Positions 1 to 6,430 of a DNA stretch of 8,555 nt are shown here, piece after piece; position 1 is the first letter of the stretch, and each line of letters opens with the position of its first letter. The DNA comes from Saccharicrinis sp041584155 (GTDB lineage: Bacteria; Bacteroidota; Bacteroidia; Bacteroidales; Marinilabiliaceae), in the NCBI GenBank assembly GCA_041584155.1, contig JBFHEL010000166.1, forward strand, positions 1 through 8,555, read 5' to 3'. Position numbers and translations under genes: made by a program. Under the pieces are notes generated by a model. It was not told where the DNA came from. It saw only the letters and a program-made list of their open reading frames with translations, and did not search any database.

Positions 1-3
1 AGT

Positions 4-37
4 TGCAGGTAAATGTTAGGAAAAATATTCACCTGCA
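4..37 (-). terminator. Hairpin downstream of uvrC, possible terminator
   Basis: Bases 4-10 (TGCAGGT) and 31-37 (ACCTGCA) are a perfect 7-base inverted repeat. The stem continues inward: in the minus-strand RNA there is one G-U wobble (11/30), then pairs 12-14 with 27-29, one mismatch (15/26), pairs 16-17 with 24-25, and a 6-base loop. The stem begins 13 bases after the uvrC stop codon, which suits the end of a transcript. Only three bases follow it before the window edge, so a U-tract cannot be seen. It could equally be an mRNA-stabilising stem, or a terminator for a plus-strand gene arriving from the left, since the plus-strand side is T-rich (39-58). Confidence 0.4.
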
Positions 38-50
38 GTATTTATCCTTA

Positions 51-1877
51 TTATTTTTCAGTATGCTGGGCATTAAAATAATTCCATACCAGCTTCCCTT
101 TGGCATTACCAATACAAGCTTGTAAGCTCTCAATAGATAACTTTTTAATTTGTTCAACAGATTTAAATTCTCCTAATAAAAGCCGGGTAGTCTTCTCTCC
201 TATTCCGCTTATACGATCCAGTTCAGAGTCTACAAAGTTTTTAGAGCGTTGATTACGATGAAAAGTTATACCAAAACGGTGTGCTTCATTTCGGGCATGT
301 TGAATGATCTTTAATGTTTCTGAGTTTTTATCGAGATATAAGGGTACCGAATCTCCGGGAAAAAATATCTCTTCTAAGCGTTTTGCAATACCAATCACAG
401 CCACTTTATCGTCTATATTTAAACGACGAAAAATCTTTACAGCGGCACCTAACTGCCCCTTACCTCCATCAATAATTACCAGATTAGGTAAAGCCTCATT
501 TTCATTAATTAGGCGTGTATATCTTCTTTCAATGATTTCTTCCATACTGGCAAAATCATCAGGTCCAACCACTGTTTTAATATTAAAGTGTCTATAATCT
601 TTTTTACTAGGTTTACCATTTTTAAAAACCACACAAGCTGCGACGGGAAAATTTCCTTGAATATTTGAATTATCGAAACACTCAATATGTGCAGGCTGTA
701 CCTTTAATCTCAAATCACGCTGCATAGTATTTAAAATTCTATCTTCACGTGATTCCTTTTTTCGTATAGTTTGTTGTTTGAGTTTTTCGAGGCGATAATA
801 TTTCACATTACGTTCTGAAAGTTCGAGTAGTTTCTTCTTATCTCCCATTTTTGGGACGATAAATTTTACTGTTTCAAAGTGCGTATCGGGTTTAAAAGGA
901 ACAATGATTTCACGAGAAGCACTATGTAATCTTTCTCTTATTTCAGATATAGCTAATGACAACAACTCAGGCAATGACTCATTTAATTTCTTTTTAAATT
1001 CAATGGTATGGGCTTGTATAATGGCTCCATTTACCACCTTAAGAAAATTTACATACGCCGATTCTTCATCGTCAATAATAGAATATACATCTACATTATT
1101 AATATTTGAAGATACCACAGTAGATTTACTTTGGTAACTATCGAGTTGTTTAATTTTTTGTTTCACTTCTTCTGCTTCTTCAAACTTATAAACAGCGGCA
1201 TATTCAAACATTAAATCCTTAAGATATTTAATCACTGAGTGAATATTACCACGAAGAATATGTTTGATCTCCTCTATATTTTTAAGATAAATATCCTCAT
1301 GATATTGGCCAACACAAGGACCCTTACAATTTCCTAAATGATATTCAAGACAGACCTTATATTTTCCCTGAGCAATGTTTTTATGCGCTAAGTTTAGTTT
1401 ACAATTGCGCAAAGGATAAAGTGATTTAAACAGATCAAGAAGGGTACGGACCATCCCTGTGGATGTATACGGACCAAAATAAAGACTTCCATCTTTGATA
1501 ACATGACGGGTTGAAAAGACTCTGGGATAAGGTTCACTCTTAACCACTATCCAGGGAAAAGACTTGTCATCTTTCAGAAGGACATTATAGCGGGGCTGAT
1601 ATTTCTTTATTAGGTTATTTTCGAGTAGTAAAGCATCCTCTTCTGTATCCACTACGATATGTGCAATATCAGCAATATTACGAACTAACAGAGCGGTTTT
1701 ACCATTATTTGCCTTACCCACAAAATACGTACTCACCCGCTTTTTTAAGTTCTTGGCCTTACCAACGTAGATAATTTTACCCTCCTTATTAAAATATTGA
1801 TACACTCCCGGGTCGGAGGGTAAAACCGCAATTTTATCTTTTAAATATTCAATTTTGGGATTAATCGTTTTATCCAT
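51..1877 (-). CDS. uvrC: UvrABC excinuclease subunit C
   Basis: This is the dual-incision nuclease of nucleotide excision repair, acting in the cytoplasm on the UvrB-DNA complex. The 608-residue length is normal for UvrC. The N-terminal GIY-YIG nuclease (about 15-100) shows GVY at 24-26, YVG at 37-39, R47 and E86, and makes the 3' incision. Four cysteines at 159, 176, 184 and 188, with +8/+4 spacing at the end, match the iron-sulfur ligands known in E. coli UvrC. A UVR motif that contacts UvrB lies near 214-248. The RNase H-like domain for the 5' incision has FDNS (D402), the PDDFASM motif (D440/D441), VIIDGG (D470) and a histidine at 533 or 540. A C-terminal helix-hairpin-helix pair (about 552-602) binds DNA. 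All key residues are present, so it should be active. Its ATG overlaps the ade stop in TAATG, implying translational coupling. Confidence 0.98.
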   Translation of the reverse strand: MDKTINPKIEYLKDKIAVLPSDPGVYQYFNKEGKIIYVGKAKNLKKRVSTYFVGKANNGKTALLVRNIADIAHIVVDTEEDALLLENNLIKKYQPRYNVLLKDDKSFPWIVVKSEPYPRVFSTRHVIKDGSLYFGPYTSTGMVRTLLDLFKSLYPLRNCKLNLAHKNIAQGKYKVCLEYHLGNCKGPCVGQYHEDIYLKNIEEIKHILRGNIHSVIKYLKDLMFEYAAVYKFEEAEEVKQKIKQLDSYQSKSTVVSSNINNVDVYSIIDDEESAYVNFLKVVNGAIIQAHTIEFKKKLNESLPELLSLAISEIRERLHSASREIIVPFKPDTHFETVKFIVPKMGDKKKLLELSERNVKYYRLEKLKQQTIRKKESREDRILNTMQRDLRLKVQPAHIECFDNSNIQGNFPVAACVVFKNGKPSKKDYRHFNIKTVVGPDDFASMEEIIERRYTRLINENEALPNLVIIDGGKGQLGAAVKIFRRLNIDDKVAVIGIAKRLEEIFFPGDSVPLYLDKNSETLKIIQHARNEAHRFGITFHRNQRSKNFVDSELDRISGIGEKTTRLLLGEFKSVEQIKKLSIESLQACIGNAKGKLVWNYFNAQHTEK

Positions 1878-3502
1878 TAAACGTACAAATTTGTAAAAGA
1901 AAAGGTACTTACATCAAACAGTCCTTTATCTCCAATCTTAATTTGAGGAATTACCAGAAGACTCATAAATGAGAGTGTCATAAATGGAGCATGTAAATTA
2001 GAACCTAAACTACGCGCCTTATTATTTAATTCCTGGTATTTTTGAGCCACAAGTACCCCATCTGTCCCTGTCATTAAACCACCAACTTCCAAAGGCAAAC
2101 AATCTATATCATCAGCATAGGCATATGATATACCTCCTTTATGGGCAATTATTAGATTTAAAGCAGTTGTAATATCCTTATCTGAAACACCGACAGCTAT
2201 TAAATTATGACTATCATGAGCTACACTACAAGCAATAGCACCCTTTGTTAAACCTATATTTTTAATAAAACCAACAACAGGAGATGCAGCATTATACCTA
2301 TTTAAAACAACAATTTTAAGAATATCTTCTTCCGTATTTGATTCGATAAAACCAGCTGTATTTGATGGTTTCCATATCATTTCTTCAGTGATAAGATCTC
2401 CATCTACGGCCTTAATAACCCTAATATCTTTCCCTTCTTTATATTCCACTTTAATATCATTCATGGAAATTTTAGAGATATTAAAATGATTAATAACCTT
2501 TGATTTTGGAATATCGAACAAGATCTCTCCCCCACCAAAAACATGTTTACCCTGGATGTAGGTATCCTGAATATTAAAATCGGATAAATTATCAACTACT
2601 ATAAAATCGGCATCATCACCCTCCCTTAATAAACCAACAGGTAATTTATAATGGTCTACTGGTTTTAAAATAGCTGCCTTTAATAGTTTAAAAATATCTA
2701 TCCCCTTAGCTAATCCTAAACGAATAATTTTATCAATATGACCTTTATGGATGATTTCATCAGGATGGGAATCATCTGTACACAACATGATATCATCAGG
2801 GTTGGTATCAAACAAAGGAGCTAACTGGTTAAAATTTTTAGCCGCACTTCCCTCTCTTATCTGAACAACCACACCATTATTTATTTTATCAATAGCTTCT
2901 TCAACCGTAACACATTCATGATCGCTTGAGATACCTGCATCCGTATATTTTTTTAAATCTACTCCCATTAAACCCGGCGCATGTCCATCTATTCTTTTAC
3001 CAGTTTTATGCGCCGCTTTAATCTTATTCCAAACTTCTTCATCATGATAAATCACACCCGGAAAATTCATCATTTCAGAAAGAAACCAGATATCATCTCT
3101 TTTGAGCAACTCTTCAATTTCGGAAGAAGAAATAACAGCTCCACTCGTTTCAAAAGAAGTAGCAGGCACACAGGAAGGAGCCCCAAAAAAACACTTTAAT
3201 GGTGTATTTTTAGCATCTTCAATCATATAATCCACTCCTTTTACCCCCATCACATTGGCTATTTCATGTGGGTCTGTAACTACTGCTACCGTTCCACGTG
3301 GAACAACTAATTTCGAAAATTCAACAGGAGTTAACATAGAACTTTCAATATGAACATGTGCATCAACCAAACCAGGTAAAATATAATGAGTATATTCAAT
3401 GTCTGATTTCTCTATTTTAGCAATTTTTCCATCCTGAATAAATAAGGTACCATTGAATATATCCTTATTAATTATATCTATAATTTTTCCCGAAATCTTC
3501 AT
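1877..3502 (-). CDS. ade: Adenine deaminase (amidohydrolase family)
   Basis: It converts adenine to hypoxanthine and ammonia in purine salvage. The 541-residue protein has the expected architecture: a small N-terminal beta segment, the metal-dependent amidohydrolase barrel, and the C-terminal domain specific to adenine deaminases (about 340-541, ending in the usual FDVSxFxFxNLxV tail). Visible metal and active-site residues are H49 and H51 (DAHVHIESS), the VTDPHEIANV motif (74-83), E143 (LSEMMNFPG), H174 (DGHAPG), H195 (SSDHE) and D243 (CTDDSHP). It starts at ATG 3502, 47 bases after the mnmG stop, and joins uvrC by a TAATG overlap, so it probably belongs to the mnmG transcript. Codons 67-71 (V-P-R-G-T) contain a perfect parS-like palindrome, described separately. 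In related Bacteroidales I recall apt at this position, also an adenine-salvage gene. Confidence 0.96.
   Translation of the reverse strand: MKISGKIIDIINKDIFNGTLFIQDGKIAKIEKSDIEYTHYILPGLVDAHVHIESSMLTPVEFSKLVVPRGTVAVVTDPHEIANVMGVKGVDYMIEDAKNTPLKCFFGAPSCVPATSFETSGAVISSSEIEELLKRDDIWFLSEMMNFPGVIYHDEEVWNKIKAAHKTGKRIDGHAPGLMGVDLKKYTDAGISSDHECVTVEEAIDKINNGVVVQIREGSAAKNFNQLAPLFDTNPDDIMLCTDDSHPDEIIHKGHIDKIIRLGLAKGIDIFKLLKAAILKPVDHYKLPVGLLREGDDADFIVVDNLSDFNIQDTYIQGKHVFGGGEILFDIPKSKVINHFNISKISMNDIKVEYKEGKDIRVIKAVDGDLITEEMIWKPSNTAGFIESNTEEDILKIVVLNRYNAASPVVGFIKNIGLTKGAIACSVAHDSHNLIAVGVSDKDITTALNLIIAHKGGISYAYADDIDCLPLEVGGLMTGTDGVLVAQKYQELNNKARSLGSNLHAPFMTLSFMSLLVIPQIKIGDKGLFDVSTFSFTNLYV
3290..3305. other. 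parS: Candidate parS site (ParB-binding) inside ade
   Basis: Bases 3291-3304 are the perfect palindrome GTTCCACGTGGAAC. On the minus strand the 16-base site reads TGTTCCACGTGGAACG, which differs from the commonly cited parS form TGTTCCACGTGGAACA only in the last base. It lies wholly in the ade coding sequence, as codons for V67-P68-R69-G70-T71. That is part of a conserved stretch of adenine deaminases, so protein constraint explains some, but not all, of the bases. The same 19 bases (3290-3308) recur at 3531-3549. The ParB/Spo0J role is inferred from the consensus. Confidence 0.8.
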
Positions 3503-3530
3503 GTTTGTATAATTAAACTAATAAAATAAT

Positions 3531-3546
3531 CGTTCCACGTGGAACA
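3531..3546. other. parS: Candidate parS site (ParB-binding) between mnmG and ade
   Basis: This is the second copy of the perfect palindrome GTTCCACGTGGAAC (3532-3545), in the 47-base gap between the mnmG stop (3550-3552) and the ade start. It shares 19 identical bases (CGTTCCACGTGGAACAACT, 3531-3549) with the copy in ade, in the same orientation and 241 bases away. Being non-coding, it is not explained by protein conservation. parS sites nucleate ParB for origin segregation and SMC loading, and are typically clustered near oriC. The palindrome has no loop, so it is a poor terminator. Confidence 0.85.
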
Positions 3547-3549
3547 ACT

Positions 3550-5427
3550 TTAACGACCCATCAATACCAATAGTACATTAATATCACTTGGACTTACACC
3601 CGATATTCTACTGGCCTGTCCAATCGTTTCAGGATTAATTTTCGATAACTTTTGACGCGCTTCAGTAGAAATAGATTTTATATCCTCATAAACAAAACGA
3701 CCTTTAATGTCTAAATTTTGTAATCGTGATAATTTATCTGCCATTAATCTTTCACGATTAATATACCCCTGGTATTTAATAAAAATTTCAGCCGACTCTA
3801 TAATTTCCTCTTTTCTATCCAAAGGAATATCCTTCACATGATTCTTAAAAGGATCAATGGCTTCAATTAAATCGAATATTTTAACTTGTGGCCTGAGTAG
3901 AACATCCTTAAGTTTAACAGCCTGTTTAAGTGGAGCCGATTGTATACTTTCGAGATAATTATTTATATATTGAGGTTTAATACTGAAATTATTAACAAAC
4001 TCAATAATTGAATCCCTATATTTAAGTTTTTCGTCGAGTAAGCAAACCCGTTCGTGTTTGGCTAAACCTAAATCGAAACTTTTACGTGTTAAACGTACAT
4101 CTGCATCATCCTGTCGCAATAAAATACGATATTCAGCACGCGAGGTAAACATACGATAGGGTTCATCTACCCCTTTAGTTACTAAATCATCAATTAAAAC
4201 ACCAATATATGCTTCATCACGACCTAAAACGAATTTATCTTGTCCATTTATTTTAAGATGTGCATTAATACCTGCCATTAAACCTTGTGCACCGGCTTCT
4301 TCATAACCAGTAGTACCATTAATCTGACCAGCAAAATATAAATTAGGAATTAACTTGGTTTCTAAAGTATGCTGTAATTGGGTAGGATCAAAAAAATCAT
4401 ACTCTATCGCATAACCTGGTCGAAAAATTTTGGCGTTTTCTAATCCGGGTATTTTCTTAAGCGCATCGAGTTGAACATGCAAAGGCAGTGAACTACTAAA
4501 CCCGTTTAAATAATACTCAATTGTAGACTCTCCTTCTGGTTCTAAATGTAACTGATGCTTATCCTTATCTGCAAAAGTGACGATTTTAGTTTCAATACTT
4601 GGACAATAACGAGGACCTATACTTTGAATAGTACCATCGTATAAAGGTGATTCTTTTAAACCATCACGCAAAGAATCATGAACTTCATTATTAGTATAAG
4701 TTAACCAACAACTTTTTTGTTGTAATTGGCTTTTCTCATAAGGTAAATAAGAGAATTTGTAGAAAGTATCATCCCCCACCTGTTCGGCACATTTAGAAAA
4801 ATCAACCGTTCTTGCATCAATTCGAACAGGTGTACCCGTTTTCATCCGATCGGTAGTAAAACCCTTATCAAAAAGTTTCTTTGTAAGACCATATGAACTC
4901 GGTTCGCTAATACGTCCGCCTTCCATTTGAACTTTACCAATATGCATTAAACCATTCAAAAATGTACCATTAGTGAGAATAATTGCTTTACAATGAAAAC
5001 ATACGCCCATTTTAGTTACAACAGTATGTAAATTATCTTCATTAAACTCTATATCCACAACAGTATCCTGCCAAAACGATAAATGGTCAGTATTTTCCAG
5101 TAAAGAGCGCCATTGCGCAGAAAATACCATCCTGTCGCACTGTGATCTTGGGCTCCACATGGCGGGTCCTTTAGAACGGTTTAACAACCGAAATTGGATA
5201 GACGAACGATCAGTAACAATACCACAATAACCACCTAAGGCATCAATTTCACGAACGATTTGTCCCTTGGCGATACCTCCGATGGCAGGATTACAGCTCA
5301 TTTGGGCCATTTTGTTCATATCCATTGTAATCAACAATGTATTAGAACCTAAATTCGCAGCCGCGGCAGCAGCTTCACAACCAGCATGACCCGCGCCTAC
5401 TACAATAATATCATAATTAAAATCCAT
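3550..5427 (-). CDS. mnmG: tRNA uridine-5-carboxymethylaminomethyl(34) synthesis protein MnmG (GidA)
   Basis: This is the FAD-dependent partner of the GTPase MnmE. Together they modify U34 in the wobble position of several tRNAs, using methylene-tetrahydrofolate and NADH. The length of 625 residues is typical. The N-terminal FAD-binding Rossmann motif is GAGHAGCEAA (11-20). The first family signature covers about 43-66, with C45 in MSCNPAIGG. The second is GPRYCPSIE (271-279), with C275; these two cysteines correspond to the conserved pair important in E. coli MnmG. A C-terminal FAD-contacting motif, GTTGYEEAGAQGLMAGINA, is at 371-389. The helical C-terminal region for MnmE/tRNA binding ends with a GQASRISGVSPSDI-type motif (603-616). 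A 67-base gap with a promoter candidate precedes it, and parS follows its stop codon. mnmE is not in the window. Confidence 0.98.
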   Translation of the reverse strand: MDFNYDIIVVGAGHAGCEAAAAAANLGSNTLLITMDMNKMAQMSCNPAIGGIAKGQIVREIDALGGYCGIVTDRSSIQFRLLNRSKGPAMWSPRSQCDRMVFSAQWRSLLENTDHLSFWQDTVVDIEFNEDNLHTVVTKMGVCFHCKAIILTNGTFLNGLMHIGKVQMEGGRISEPSSYGLTKKLFDKGFTTDRMKTGTPVRIDARTVDFSKCAEQVGDDTFYKFSYLPYEKSQLQQKSCWLTYTNNEVHDSLRDGLKESPLYDGTIQSIGPRYCPSIETKIVTFADKDKHQLHLEPEGESTIEYYLNGFSSSLPLHVQLDALKKIPGLENAKIFRPGYAIEYDFFDPTQLQHTLETKLIPNLYFAGQINGTTGYEEAGAQGLMAGINAHLKINGQDKFVLGRDEAYIGVLIDDLVTKGVDEPYRMFTSRAEYRILLRQDDADVRLTRKSFDLGLAKHERVCLLDEKLKYRDSIIEFVNNFSIKPQYINNYLESIQSAPLKQAVKLKDVLLRPQVKIFDLIEAIDPFKNHVKDIPLDRKEEIIESAEIFIKYQGYINRERLMADKLSRLQNLDIKGRFVYEDIKSISTEARQKLSKINPETIGQASRISGVSPSDINVLLVLMGR

Positions 5428-5445
5428 AACAATTACTTAAGGATG

Positions 5446-5479
5446 CAAATGTACAGTATCCAGTTATTTAGATAACAAA
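5446..5479 (-). promoter_or_regulatory. Bacteroidota-type promoter candidate for mnmG
   Basis: On the minus strand, bases 5453-5446 read TACATTTG, an exact match to the TAnnTTTG -7 element of Bacteroidota. A TTTG (-33 element) lies at 5479-5476, within a T-run, with a 22-base spacer; this is at the long end of the published range. The start of transcription would fall near 5440, leaving a short leader of about a dozen bases before the mnmG ATG at 5427. It would allow mnmG-ade-uvrC to be expressed apart from ybeY. The match is to a short AT-rich consensus, so it remains a prediction. Confidence 0.5.
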
Positions 5480-5494
5480 AAGGTAACAGAAAAT

Positions 5495-5917
5495 TTAAGA
5501 AATTGTTTCCAAAGCTTCCAGGGCCATATTCTCTTGCCTGCGCATTTCTGCGGCTTCAGATTCAGTTTTATCTTTAAAACCTAGTAAATGCAGAATACCA
5601 TGAATAATAACTCTGTTTAGTTCCTGCAAAAAAGAAGTATGATAGGTTTTAGAATTAGAACGAACAGTATCAATACTAATAAATAAATCACCCGATATTT
5701 TATTATCTTCACAATAATCAAAAGTAATAATATCGGTAAAATAATCGTGATTAAGATACTGATTATTAACCTTTAAAATATACTCATCGGTACAGAAAAT
5801 ATAGTTAATTTCTGCAGCTATACAGTCATTTTGAGTAATGATAAGATTAATCCAGGAATTAATCTTTTTTTCATCAACATCAATAGATGGAATATCTTCG
5901 TAAAAAAATTGAGTCAC
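5495..5917 (-). CDS. ybeY: Endoribonuclease YbeY (rRNA maturation factor)
   Basis: YbeY is a metal-dependent RNase involved in 16S rRNA 3'-end maturation and ribosome quality control. The 140-residue protein matches the compact Bacteroidota form. It has the ISYIF-like strand (INYIFCTDEYIL), the conserved TDIITFDY (61-68), GDLFIS (76-81) and the metal motif HGILHLLGFKD (106-116). H106 and H110 fit the first two zinc ligands; the third, H124 in E. coli, is D116 here. As I recall the same change occurs in other Bacteroidota, so it should not mean loss of function. Translation must begin at GTG 5915-5917, because the preceding in-frame codon (5918-5920) is the stop of the upstream ATPase gene and no ATG occurs before residue 125. 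The two genes are therefore surely coupled. Confidence 0.96.
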   Translation of the reverse strand: MTQFFYEDIPSIDVDEKKINSWINLIITQNDCIAAEINYIFCTDEYILKVNNQYLNHDYFTDIITFDYCEDNKISGDLFISIDTVRSNSKTYHTSFLQELNRVIIHGILHLLGFKDKTESEAAEMRRQENMALEALETIS

Positions 5918-6322
5918 TTATAGATTGAATATAAGTTTAACTTTACTACCATTATTCTCAAACTCAATGCTATCAGCAAGATGATTCATTAAGAAAATAC
6001 CACGTCCATGCGTTTTTTCAATATTTTCAGGTAATGTAGGATCAGGTATAGAAGAAAACTCAAAGCCGCAACCTTCATCAGTAATGACAAATTCAACAAA
6101 TTTATCACTAACCTGATACTCTAACGATACTTTTTTAGATAAATCGAGTTTATTACCATGTACTATGGCATTATTAACCCCCTCTACAATAGCGAGTAAT
6201 ATTTTACCATAAACATCGGAATGTAAATTATACTGATTAGAAACATCATCTATTAGCTTCTCAATCAGGCTAATATTTTTAATATCAGATTCAATTACAA
6301 TTCTTTCCACTGTTAAGTCCAT
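5918..6322 (-). CDS. RsbW-like GHKL ATP-binding protein (anti-sigma-factor kinase family)
   Basis: This small 134-residue cytoplasmic protein consists of a single HATPase_c_2 (GHKL) domain. The N-box is EGVNNAIVHGN (47-57), with the Mg-ligand N and the histidine typical of RsbW/SpoIIAB. The G1 box is TDEGCGF (81-87), followed by a PDPTLPENIE linker (93-102) and the G2 box THGRGIFLMNHLAD (104-117). In Firmicutes such proteins phosphorylate STAS-domain anti-anti-sigma factors and bind a sigma factor. No STAS protein, PP2C phosphatase or sigma factor is encoded in this window, so its partner is unknown. ATG 6320-6322 is directly preceded by an in-frame TAA, which fixes the earliest start. It abuts ybeY with zero spacing in the same frame. 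The ATPase-ybeY pairing is, as far as I recall, common in Bacteroidota. The family is certain; the role is not. Confidence 0.92.
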   Translation of the reverse strand: MDLTVERIVIESDIKNISLIEKLIDDVSNQYNLHSDVYGKILLAIVEGVNNAIVHGNKLDLSKKVSLEYQVSDKFVEFVITDEGCGFEFSSIPDPTLPENIEKTHGRGIFLMNHLADSIEFENNGSKVKLIFNL

Positions 6323-6430
6323 TTAGCTTCAGATTACGCTCGTTTTATGACGTATACTATTTTTTAAACAAATAGTTACCATAAAAGAGAAAAAATGTGA
6401 ATAACTTAGTAACCACTTACATAATAATAA

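Noticed and set aside
739..754. parS-like TTCACGTGA core inside uvrC
   Set aside because: Only the inner 9 bases fit; the outer arms do not match the 16-base palindrome, unlike the two perfect sites in and beside ade.
304..1137. Plus-strand open frames of 97 and 77 codons opposite uvrC (304-597 and 904-1137)
   Set aside because: They lie wholly antisense to a well-conserved uvrC, show no recognisable domain, and are explained as shadows of its codons.
2981..3199. Plus-strand open frame of 72 codons opposite ade
   Set aside because: It is antisense to conserved adenine deaminase motifs, with low-complexity composition and no family resemblance.
6385..6425. Terminator after the EnvC-like gene (weak GTG/CAC dyad followed by six T on the minus strand)
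   Set aside because: The possible stem is only about three continuous pairs with mismatches, so it does not support an intrinsic terminator call.
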